Source: an uncultured Bacteroidota bacterium (lineage in GTDB: Bacteria; Bacteroidota; Bacteroidia; 2-12-FULL-35-15). Taken from it: a stretch of 31,736 nucleotides of DNA. The stretch lies in contig CAIRRW010000513.1 in NCBI GenBank assembly GCA_903881065.1, positions 1-31,736 of the forward strand, in the 5' to 3' direction. A program made the translations under genes and the position numbers. This document shows, piece after piece, positions 7,718 through 15,077 of the stretch. The notes beneath the pieces are model-generated. The model searched no databases and was not told the DNA's origin. It saw only the letters and a list, made by a program, of their open reading frames with translations. How positions within the stretch are numbered: position 1 is the stretch's first letter; every line of letters begins with the position of its first letter.

Positions 7718-8569
7718 ATGAAAAAAAGGAAAGAAAAGGTTTTAATAGAATTTGAAATCGAATATGACGAAGTGGAATGGGCTGGGGGATGGATTCCAAA
7801 GACTGTATATAAATATAGAAATTGGGAAAACCCCAACCATAGAAAGATTTTGGAGGAATTATCAATTTGGGTTCCTGATTCTTATGATTTCAATGATCCG
7901 TTTGACTGTAATATTCCAGTAGCTTTTGATTTGATTTCAACAGATGATGTTTTAGCAGAAAAATTTATTCGTAGATTAATTGAAGCTAATAAACATAGAA
8001 TTCCAGGAGATATTGAATCTGAAATTAAAAAAAGGCTAGATGAAAATAAACATAAGAATCCTTATTTTGTTGCTAAATATAAAGAGGATTTACTTCAAGC
8101 TAATAAAGAAGTAAGTGGCGTTTTTTCTGTAACACCAATTAATAATAATATTTTAATGTGGAGTCATTATGCTAATTCTCATAAAGGATTATGTATTGGA
8201 TTCGATTCTGTTAAACTCTTTGAATATTTAGGAGGAGGAGGTAAAATAAATTACACCAAAGATTATCCAATTATTTCTCCCATTGAAACAAGAGAAACGC
8301 AATACCTTCTTCAAGTTTTGACGAAATCTATACATTGGTCTTACGAAGCTGAATATAGACTGACAACATTTCAAAAGACAAACATAAATATCAATATTCC
8401 ACCTGAAGTAATTGTTGAAGTGATTTTTGGGGCAAGAATGCCAATAGGAGATAAAATAAAAATAAAAAATTTATTAAAAAATAATTTACCGGATGTAAAA
8501 TGTTTTTCTGCAATCCCAGATAATAATAGTTTTAAAATAAATATAGTTCCTGAAAGCAATAATATCTAA
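7718..8569 (+). CDS. DUF2971-family protein
   Basis: A 283-residue protein with the DUF2971 signature: VYKYRNW near residue 30, FNDPFDC at 58-64, LMWSHYANSHKGLCIGF at about 147-162, and HWSYEAEYRL near 206. The family's biochemical role is unknown; members are often found in mobile or defence-associated accessory regions. There is no signal peptide or membrane segment. It is strongly AT-rich and sits inside a biosynthetic cassette between the methyltransferase and the FAD oxidoreductase, where cassette 2 has no intervening gene. That marks it as an inserted, functionally unrelated gene. An in-frame open stretch of 18 codons follows its stop, up to a TAG at 8624. ATG at 7718 is the natural start. 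Confidence 0.8.
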   Translation: MKKRKEKVLIEFEIEYDEVEWAGGWIPKTVYKYRNWENPNHRKILEELSIWVPDSYDFNDPFDCNIPVAFDLISTDDVLAEKFIRRLIEANKHRIPGDIESEIKKRLDENKHKNPYFVAKYKEDLLQANKEVSGVFSVTPINNNILMWSHYANSHKGLCIGFDSVKLFEYLGGGGKINYTKDYPIISPIETRETQYLLQVLTKSIHWSYEAEYRLTTFQKTNININIPPEVIVEVIFGARMPIGDKIKIKNLLKNNLPDVKCFSAIPDNNSFKINIVPESNNI

Positions 8570-8638
8570 GCGGCAAATGCGAGTGACGAATTCTTAAAGA
8601 TTATTCAAAAAGAGCCTCACAACTAGAAAAACAAAAAA

Positions 8639-9775
8639 ATGAATCCCTCAAACACATTTCAAGTTTCAATTATCGGAGGCGGAATAGCAGGCTTAACATT
8701 GGCTATTCAACTTGCAGATGAAGGATATTCCTGTATTGTGTTTGAAAAAAATAAATATCCATTTCATAAAGTATGCGGAGAATACGTTTCGATGGAATCG
8801 TGGAATTTTTTGGAACGATTGGGTTTGAAACTTTCGGAAATGAATTTGCCTCACATTAAAAAACTCACTGTTTCTTCTCCTTCCGGTAAAGCTTTACATC
8901 ATCAATTGGACTTGGGAGGATTTGGAATAAGCCGTTATTTACTGGATAGCAAATTGGCTGAAACAGCAAAAAATAAAGGAGTAGTATTGCTCGAAGATTG
9001 CAAAGTGAGTGACGTGAAATTTGATGGGAAACAATTTACCGTTGAAACTTCAAAAGGGATTTTTATTTCAGAAATAGCCGTTGGTGCTTGGGGTAAAAAA
9101 AGTAATCTGGATATTAAACTTGCTCGCGCATTTACAATGAAGGATAAAACGGAAAACAATTATGTGGGGATTAAATATCATATAAGCATTGATTTTCCTG
9201 ATGATTTAATCGAACTCCATAATTTTGAAAATGGATATTGCGGGATTTCAAAAATTGAAGATGGCAAACATTGTTTATGCTATATATGTGATTCCGAAAA
9301 TCTGAAAAAGTATAATGGCGATATTAAAAAGATGGAAAAAGAAGTGCTGATGAAAAATCCATTTTTAAAAAAATATTTTACTGAAGCCGTGTTTTTATTT
9401 GATGAACCATTGGCTATTTCACAAATTAAAATCGGGTATAAAAATGCCATTGAAAATAATATATTAATGCTGGGCGACTCTGCCGGAAACATTGCGCCAT
9501 TAAGTGGAAATGGGATGAGTATGGCTATGAGAAGCTCATTTGTTTTGAATGGATTATTAAATGAATATTTCAATAAAAAAATAACAAGAACTGAATTGGA
9601 AACGAAGTACGAATTGTTTTGGAAATCGGAATTTAAACAGCGCGTGGAGTTTTCTAAACTGTTACAAAAACTATTAAAGAATAAATCGCTTACAAATTTT
9701 ACAATATCAGCATTAAAGAGAATTTCTTTTCTGAGAAATGCTGTCGTAAAATCAACACACGGGAAACCGTTTTAG
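8639..9775 (+). CDS. FAD-dependent oxidoreductase, PHBH/geranylgeranyl-reductase-like (cassette 1)
   Basis: A 378-residue flavoprotein. It has an N-terminal dinucleotide motif G13-G-G-I-A-G18, the VFEKNKYPFHKVCGEY segment (Cys46-Gly-Glu-Tyr49) typical of the FixC/geranylgeranyl-reductase-like group, a GYCGISKIEDGK strand region, and the second FAD motif MLGDSAGNIAPLSGNGMSM. The family includes aromatic hydroxylases that form quinones and reductases of prenyl chains; both fit a T3PKS/UbiA pathway. It matches the cassette 2 FAD protein across its length, including the shared C-terminal THGKPF/THGNPF ending. Here it is separated from its cassette by the repeat array and the DUF2971 gene, and I see no clear promoter of its own, so its expression may differ from the other three genes. 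Confidence 0.87.
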   Translation: MNPSNTFQVSIIGGGIAGLTLAIQLADEGYSCIVFEKNKYPFHKVCGEYVSMESWNFLERLGLKLSEMNLPHIKKLTVSSPSGKALHHQLDLGGFGISRYLLDSKLAETAKNKGVVLLEDCKVSDVKFDGKQFTVETSKGIFISEIAVGAWGKKSNLDIKLARAFTMKDKTENNYVGIKYHISIDFPDDLIELHNFENGYCGISKIEDGKHCLCYICDSENLKKYNGDIKKMEKEVLMKNPFLKKYFTEAVFLFDEPLAISQIKIGYKNAIENNILMLGDSAGNIAPLSGNGMSMAMRSSFVLNGLLNEYFNKKITRTELETKYELFWKSEFKQRVEFSKLLQKLLKNKSLTNFTISALKRISFLRNAVVKSTHGKPF

Positions 9776-9783
9776 TTTTTAGT

Positions 9784-9791
9784 TACATTTG
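9784..9791 (+). promoter_or_regulatory. Putative -7 element (TACATTTG) for the SDR gene
   Basis: TACATTTG matches the Bacteroidota TAnnTTTG consensus in the 33-base gap before the SDR gene, placing a likely transcription start about 10 bases ahead of its ATG. No clear TTG -33 element is visible. It suggests the SDR gene is a separate transcription unit from cassette 1. Confidence 0.45.
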
Positions 9792-9808
9792 CAGGATAAA
9801 TAAAGAGT

Positions 9809-10597
9809 ATGAATTTAGATTTAAAAGGGAAAACAGCACTTGTCTGCGGAAGCACACAAGGTATCGGAAAAGCTTCTGCCATTGAATTGTCATTGCTTGG
9901 TGCCAATGTTATATTACTTGCTCGCAATGAAACATCATTGAAAGAAACAGTAAAAGAACTTGATGTTACTAAAGGGCAAAAGCATGATTATATATGTGCA
10001 GATTTTCAAAATCAAAATGAATTAAAGAGTAAAGTGGAAAGTTTTATTGCTTCGAATGGTGCAATACATATATTGGTAAACAACACTGGTGGTCCGGCAG
10101 GCGGCTTGATTCAAAATGCCAAAGTGGAAGAGTTTTTACAGGCATTTAATAATCATTTGATATGTAATCATATTTTAGTTCAGGCATTACTTGGCGGTAT
10201 GAAGAAAGAAAAATACGGACGAATTATCAATATTATCAGTACTTCTGTGAAAATGCCATTGAAGAATTTAGGTGTTTCAAATACTATTCGTGCTGCAGTT
10301 GCCAACTGGAGCAAAACATTGGCTACCGAAGTAGCAGCTGATGGAATTACTGTAAACAATGTACTTCCTGGCGCAACACTGACTGGAAGACTGCAAACTA
10401 TAATTGAAAACAATTCGAAAAATAAAAGCAAAACAATTGACGAAGTACAGGATGAAATGATAAAGGAAATTCCGATGGGAAGATTTGCTGATGCTTCTGA
10501 AGTTGCAAATGCAGTAGCTTTTTTGGCTTCGCCAGCTGCGGCTTATATTACAGGAATAAATGTGCTTGTGGATGGTGGACGGACAGGATGTTTATAA
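9809..10597 (+). CDS. Short-chain dehydrogenase/reductase-like protein lacking the catalytic Tyr/Lys
   Basis: A 262-residue SDR-fold protein with the nucleotide motif G14-STQ-G18-I-G20, the LVNNTGGPAGG variant of NNAG, and the C-terminal YITGINVLVDGGRTG. In the active site, where YxxxK is expected, the sequence is S157-N-T-I-R161 within GVSNTIRAAV: Tyr is replaced by Ser and Lys by Arg. The serine-bearing strand NIISTS is kept. From memory this matches a known divergent subgroup (BKR-like, cd05344) that lacks the SDR tetrad. It may bind NAD(P) with altered chemistry or act non-catalytically. The substrate is unknown, and a role with the neighbouring T3PKS cassette is possible but unsupported beyond position. 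Confidence 0.85.
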   Translation: MNLDLKGKTALVCGSTQGIGKASAIELSLLGANVILLARNETSLKETVKELDVTKGQKHDYICADFQNQNELKSKVESFIASNGAIHILVNNTGGPAGGLIQNAKVEEFLQAFNNHLICNHILVQALLGGMKKEKYGRIINIISTSVKMPLKNLGVSNTIRAAVANWSKTLATEVAADGITVNNVLPGATLTGRLQTIIENNSKNKSKTIDEVQDEMIKEIPMGRFADASEVANAVAFLASPAAAYITGINVLVDGGRTGCL

Positions 10598-10821
10598 GAA
10601 ATTACTATTTTAAAAAATAAATAATCCATTTTATTAAAATAAATTAAATCACTCAAAAGAGATTTAACTTTTAAATAAGAGGGAACTCTCGATTATCTTA
10701 ATAGTTAAACGAGTTATGAAGGGGGTTAAATTATGGTACCTATCCCCTACAAAATTAATAAACACAATCCTTGCAATTAACTTTTATGTATCTTCGTAAC
10801 CTATAATATAAATACATATTT

Positions 10822-11229
10822 ATGAATCGCCCGATACGTGTATTAGTAGCAAAAGTAGGACTTGATGGTCACGACAGAGGAGCAAAAATAATTGCTTCCT
10901 TTCTGCGAGATGCAGGTATGGAAGTAATATATACTGGCTTACGCCAGACGCCTGAAATGGTGGTTAATTCTGCTTTACAGGAAGATGTAGATGTTATTGG
11001 AATAAGTATTTTATCGGGCGCACACAACACTGTATTTCCAAAGATAATAAACTTGATGAAAGAAAAAGGGTTGGATGATGTGTTGCTTACCGGTGGTGGA
11101 ATAATACCTGAAAACGACATGAAAAAGCTGAGCGAAATTGGCGTAGGTAAGTTATTTGCTCCCGGCACCGATACTAGTGAGATCGTTACGTACATAAAAG
11201 AATATGTAGAGAAATACAGGAATTATTAA
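10822..11229 (+). CDS. Stand-alone cobalamin-binding subunit of methylmalonyl-CoA mutase type
   Basis: A 135-residue protein consisting of one B12-binding domain. The base-off/His-on motif D15-G-H17-D-R-G20 lies in AKVGLDGHDRGAK, followed by the Rossmann elements GLRQTPEMV, GISILSGAH and LLTGGGIIPENDM. This is the hallmark of the C-terminal domain of methylmalonyl-CoA mutase and of split small subunits in acyl-CoA mutases. The catalytic TIM-barrel partner is not in the window. The 224-base gap upstream contains a weak promoter-like pair (TTG at 10771, TATCTTCG at 10789-10796). The next gene, an enoyl-CoA hydratase, follows after 30 bases, consistent with an acyl-CoA metabolism operon. Confidence 0.88.
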   Translation: MNRPIRVLVAKVGLDGHDRGAKIIASFLRDAGMEVIYTGLRQTPEMVVNSALQEDVDVIGISILSGAHNTVFPKIINLMKEKGLDDVLLTGGGIIPENDMKKLSEIGVGKLFAPGTDTSEIVTYIKEYVEKYRNY

Positions 11230-11259
11230 CCACACAAAACCACTATTAACTATTTATAA

Positions 11260-12042
11260 ATGCCTTACGAAAACCTCTTAACCGATACAGCAAAAGGGAT
11301 ACAAACGATAACAATTAATCGTCCTGACAAATTAAATGCACTCAATAGAAAAACCATTGAAGAGTTACATAATGCTCTGTCGGCAGCCGAAAAGGAAGAT
11401 GCCGTTAGAGTCATTATTATAACAGGTTCAGGGCAAAAAGCATTTGTTGCAGGTGCTGATATTGCTGAGTTTGCAAATTTTAATGTAGAGCAAGGCAGAG
11501 CATTAAGTGCCGAAGGGCAAAAGCTATTGTTCGATTTTGTTCAGAATCTTTCGAAGCCTGCAATAGCTGCCATAAACGGTTTTGCGCTTGGCGGAGGATT
11601 GGAACTTGCATTAAGTTGCCACGTTAGAGTAGCCAGCGACAATGCAAAGATGGGTCTGCCGGAAGTATCGCTTGGTGTAATCCCAGGATATGGCGGCACA
11701 CAGCGTCTTGCACAAATTGTAGGTAAAGGTAAAGCGCTTGAAATGATAATGACAGCAGATATGATAACTGCTGAAGATGCCCATAACTGGGGACTTGTAA
11801 ACCATGTTACTACTCAGGAAAGCCTGCTTGCTAAATGTGTGGAGCTGGCAAATAAAATGTTAACACGTTCTCCATCTGCTATTGCGGCAGCCATTCGTTC
11901 GGTTAATGCAAATTATAAAGACGGAGTAAATGGCTTTGAAAAAGAAATTACAGAATTCGGAAAAAGTTTTGCAACTGCTGATTTCAAAGAAGGAACAACA
12001 GCTTTTCTGGAAAAAAGAAAACCTAACTTTACAGGGAAATAA
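11260..12042 (+). CDS. Enoyl-CoA hydratase/isomerase family protein (crotonase)
   Basis: A 260-residue crotonase. The oxyanion-hole region AFVAGADIAEF and both catalytic glutamates of a true hydratase are present: Glu115 in FALGGGLELALS and Glu135 in MGLPEVSLGVIPGYGGTQRL. The length and the C-terminal FLEKRKPNFTGK are normal for the family. It hydrates trans-2-enoyl-CoA to 3-hydroxyacyl-CoA in the cytoplasm, probably in fatty-acid or branched-chain degradation or butyrate-type metabolism. It is codirectional with the B12-binding gene 30 bases upstream. A cluster of inverted and direct repeats follows the stop, separating it from the envelope operon. Confidence 0.9.
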   Translation: MPYENLLTDTAKGIQTITINRPDKLNALNRKTIEELHNALSAAEKEDAVRVIIITGSGQKAFVAGADIAEFANFNVEQGRALSAEGQKLLFDFVQNLSKPAIAAINGFALGGGLELALSCHVRVASDNAKMGLPEVSLGVIPGYGGTQRLAQIVGKGKALEMIMTADMITAEDAHNWGLVNHVTTQESLLAKCVELANKMLTRSPSAIAAAIRSVNANYKDGVNGFEKEITEFGKSFATADFKEGTTAFLEKRKPNFTGK

Positions 12043-12046
12043 TACC

Positions 12047-12112
12047 GATATGCTGATAATTTGATGTGCTGATTTCCGATTAACAGCAACCACATCAGCA
12101 TATCAGCATATC
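12047..12112. repeat. Intergenic inverted/direct repeats (GATATGCTGAT / ATCAGCATATC)
   Basis: GATATGCTGAT (12047-12057) is the reverse complement of ATCAGCATATC, which occurs twice (12094-12104 and 12102-12112). Between them GATGTGCTGAT (12063-12073) is a near copy. The transcript could form a long hairpin after the hydratase gene, acting as a weak terminator or processing site. Similar CAGCATAT-type runs are common between genes in Bacteroidota. Confidence 0.6.
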
Positions 12113-12132
12113 AGTTCATCAAATAATCTACA

Positions 12133-13611
12133 TTGAACCCACTTAAAAAACTTGCTTCACAAACTGCAATCTATGGTTTACCAACCATTGTGGGGCGGTT
12201 GCTCAATTATTTACTCACTCCGATTTATACTCGTAATTTTGTTCCTGCAGAATTTGGTATCAATACAGCAGCATATTCTTATGTTTCTTTTCTGCTTGTG
12301 TTTTTAACCTACGGAATGGAAACAACGCTGTTTCGGTTCTCACAAACTGAATCGGATAAGGCAAAAGTGTATACCACCGCATTGATGTCGCTGTTTGTAA
12401 CTTCGGTTACCTTCATAATAATGGCAAGTATGTTTTCGGTAAACTTAGCCGAAGCAGCTAAGTTTACAGGTCATCCGGAGTATGTAGTATGGTTTGCAAT
12501 AATAATAGGTACTGATGCTTTTGCAGCTATTCCTTTTGCGAAGCTTCGCGAACAGGGAAAAGCAAAGCGGTTTGCGACGATAAGAACAATAAATATTGGT
12601 TTAAACCTCGGCTTGAATTTATTTTTTATTCTGTTCTGTAAACATATTCACCATACGCCAACGTCAGCATTAAAGCCGCTTATCGATACTATTTATAATC
12701 CTGAAATAGGAATAGGATATATCTTTATTTCGAATCTGATAGCAAGTGTTGTAACATTGTTATTGCTTTCGCCAGAAATATTCAGAGTGCGTTATGTATT
12801 CGATTCTCACCTCTGGAAACTGATGATGCGATATTCAATGCCTTTATTAATAGCTGGTTTGGCGGGCATGGTGAACGAAACACTGGATAGAATATTACTA
12901 TCACACCTTCTTCCCGAAAAGGTGGCGATGATACAGACAGGCATCTATGGTGCGTGTTATAAGATATCCATCATCATGACCATATTTGTTCAGACCTTTA
13001 GATTTGCTGCAGAACCTTTCTTTTTCAATCATTCCAAGGAAAAGGATTCTAAAAAAACGTATGCAGAGATAATGAATTACTTTGTGATTGTCTGTTCATT
13101 AATTTTTTTAGGCACCATGATGAACATGGACTGGATACAATATTTTGTGGGGAAAGATTATCGCGAAGGATTGGCTGTAGTACCCATTTTATTACTTGCG
13201 AATATGTTTCTCGGCATCTTTTTTAGTCAGTCAATCTGGTATAAGCTCACCGGACAAACACATTACGGGGCGTTCTTAACTATTTTCGGAGCAATAATAA
13301 CAATAGTGTTAAACATATATTGGATACCTCGAATTGGATACATAGGAAGTGCCTGGGCTACGCTAATTTGCTATGCAAGCATGATGATTGCCTCCTACTT
13401 TTTAGGTAATAAACATTACCCTGTTAATTATGATTTAAAACGAATTGTGGGATACCTTACTTTATCTGTACTTTTGTTTTTTATCAGTACCTTTATCAAG
13501 AGTAATTCAGTAACTATTAATTTAATTTTGAATAATATTTTGCTGATTGGTTTTATAGGGGTAATTTGGAAACTAGAAGGAAAGAAATTAATACCCGTTA
13601 AACAAAAATGA
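12133..13611 (+). CDS. Wzx-like polysaccharide flippase (MATE/PST superfamily)
   Basis: A 492-residue integral membrane protein with about 12-14 hydrophobic segments. The N-terminus KKLASQTAIYGLPTIVGRLLNYLLTPIYTRNF is characteristic of PST-type polysaccharide transporters, as is the middle section YSMPLLIAGLAGMVNETLDRILL. Such proteins flip lipid-linked sugar or glycolipid intermediates across the inner membrane. The start is TTG at 12133; no ATG lies near the conserved N-terminus. The stop overlaps the dUTPase start as ATGA, placing this gene at the head of an operon running to 18946. The exported glycan is unknown; the linked sugar nucleotidyltransferase is consistent with surface polysaccharide synthesis. 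Confidence 0.85.
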   Translation: MNPLKKLASQTAIYGLPTIVGRLLNYLLTPIYTRNFVPAEFGINTAAYSYVSFLLVFLTYGMETTLFRFSQTESDKAKVYTTALMSLFVTSVTFIIMASMFSVNLAEAAKFTGHPEYVVWFAIIIGTDAFAAIPFAKLREQGKAKRFATIRTINIGLNLGLNLFFILFCKHIHHTPTSALKPLIDTIYNPEIGIGYIFISNLIASVVTLLLLSPEIFRVRYVFDSHLWKLMMRYSMPLLIAGLAGMVNETLDRILLSHLLPEKVAMIQTGIYGACYKISIIMTIFVQTFRFAAEPFFFNHSKEKDSKKTYAEIMNYFVIVCSLIFLGTMMNMDWIQYFVGKDYREGLAVVPILLLANMFLGIFFSQSIWYKLTGQTHYGAFLTIFGAIITIVLNIYWIPRIGYIGSAWATLICYASMMIASYFLGNKHYPVNYDLKRIVGYLTLSVLLFFISTFIKSNSVTINLILNNILLIGFIGVIWKLEGKKLIPVKQK

Positions 13612-14042
13612 AAATAAAAATAATTAATAAATCAAAACACGAATTACCTTCTTATGCTACTCACGCAGCAGCAGGGATGGATTTAAGAGCAAACCTCGAT
13701 CAGCCAATTGTATTAAAATCATTGGAACGAACTTTAGTAGCTACAGGTTTATTTATTGAATTACCAATAGGTTTTGAGGCACAAGTTCGACCTCGCAGTG
13801 GCTTGGCTTTTAAAAATGGATTGACAGTGCTTAATTCTCCGGGCACTATAGACGCTGATTACAGAGGAGAAATAAAAGTTATTCTGGTTAATCTTTCGAA
13901 TGAAGATTTCATAATAAATGACGGTGAACGTGTCGCACAAATGGTAATTGCAAAACACGAGCAAGCAGAATGGATAGAAGTAGAACAATTAATGGAAACA
14001 GCTAGAGGTGATGGCGGTTTCGGAAGTACAGGTAAAAAATAA
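13608..14042 (+). CDS. dut: dUTP diphosphatase
   Basis: A 144-residue trimeric-type dUTPase with all five motifs in order: HAAAGMDLRA, RPRSGLAFKNG, the uracil-binding hairpin NSPGTIDADYRGEIKV, NDGERVAQMVI, and the C-terminal P-loop-like RGDGGFGSTGKK. It hydrolyses dUTP to dUMP and pyrophosphate, keeping uracil out of DNA and supplying thymidylate synthesis. Its length is standard. Translation is coupled to the flippase gene through a 4-base ATGA overlap, and the nucleotidyltransferase starts 9 bases after its stop. Its place in an envelope operon is one of shared transcription rather than of shared pathway. Confidence 0.97.
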   Translation: MKIKIINKSKHELPSYATHAAAGMDLRANLDQPIVLKSLERTLVATGLFIELPIGFEAQVRPRSGLAFKNGLTVLNSPGTIDADYRGEIKVILVNLSNEDFIINDGERVAQMVIAKHEQAEWIEVEQLMETARGDGGFGSTGKK

Positions 14043-14051
14043 AGCAATATT

Positions 14052-15050
14052 ATGAAAATTATTATCCCAATGGCAGGAATGGGCAAACGTATGCGCCCAC
14101 ACACATTAACAACTCCAAAACCGTTGATTCCTATTGCAGGAAAACCAATGGTGCAGCGTATAGTAGAAGACATCATTAAGGTATGTGATGAAAAGGTAGA
14201 TGAAATAGCTTTCGTTATTGGCCGTTTCGGTAAGGAAGCAGAAGAGAATCTGGTTAAAGTAGCTGAAAGCCTTGGAGCTAAAGGCAGCATCTTTTATCAG
14301 GACGAACCGCTTGGTACAGCTCACGCGATTATGTGCGCTAAAGATGCGTTAACAGGTAAAGTTATAGTTGCTTTTGCCGACACACTTTTTAAAGCTGATT
14401 TCAAACTGGATTCATCAAAAGAAGGAATTATCTGGGTACAGAAGGTAGAAGATCCAAAACCTTTTGGTGTTGTTAAAATCGATGCCAATAATATTATCAC
14501 AGACTTTGTGGAGAAACCGCAAACATTTGTTTCTGACCTTGCAATTATCGGTATTTATTATTTCAATGATGGTGAATACTTGAAACGTGAATTACAGTAT
14601 TTACTCGATAATAACATCAAGGAAAAAGGAGAGTTTCAACTTACCAATGCACTTGAAAACATGAAAGCAAAAGGTACAAAGTTTCACCCGGGAAATGTAA
14701 CAGAATGGCTTGACTGCGGTAACAAAGACGCTACAGTATACACCAATCAGCGTATATTGGAATTTAATAAAGAAAAAGCCAGAACCGCAAAATATATCAA
14801 CGATAATTCAGTAATTATAGAACCTTGTTTTATTGGCGAAAATGTGCAGTTGATTAATGCTAAAGTTGGCCCGCATGTATCAATTGGAGACGGATCAATA
14901 ATTCAAAACTCGATAGTAAAAAACAGTATTATACAAACAAACAGTAAAATACTAAACGCTGAATTAAGTAATTCGATGGTAGGAAACAATGCTGAATACA
15001 CAGGCAAATCAAGCGATTTGAGTTTAAGTGATTACAGTACCATCCGATAA
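14052..15050 (+). CDS. Sugar-phosphate nucleotidyltransferase with left-handed beta-helix tail
   Basis: A 332-residue protein. The N-terminal pyrophosphorylase domain has GMGKRMRPHTLTTPKPLIPI (GxGxRxxPxTxxxPK, nucleotide binding), DEPLGTAHAI, the metal-ligand region FADTLF, and VEKPQTF. The C-terminal third contains hexapeptide-like repeats such as IGENVQLINAKVGPHVSIGDG and IIQNSIVKNSIIQ, which form a short left-handed beta helix. It resembles RfbA/GlmU-type enzymes that make NDP-sugars from sugar 1-phosphates and NTP, but neither the sugar nor the base can be read off. It follows dut by 9 bases. It may supply activated sugar for glycans handled by the flippase two genes upstream. Confidence 0.88.
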   Translation: MKIIIPMAGMGKRMRPHTLTTPKPLIPIAGKPMVQRIVEDIIKVCDEKVDEIAFVIGRFGKEAEENLVKVAESLGAKGSIFYQDEPLGTAHAIMCAKDALTGKVIVAFADTLFKADFKLDSSKEGIIWVQKVEDPKPFGVVKIDANNIITDFVEKPQTFVSDLAIIGIYYFNDGEYLKRELQYLLDNNIKEKGEFQLTNALENMKAKGTKFHPGNVTEWLDCGNKDATVYTNQRILEFNKEKARTAKYINDNSVIIEPCFIGENVQLINAKVGPHVSIGDGSIIQNSIVKNSIIQTNSKILNAELSNSMVGNNAEYTGKSSDLSLSDYSTIR

Positions 15051-15077
15051 TTTAATTGAGCATTAATACACCATTTT

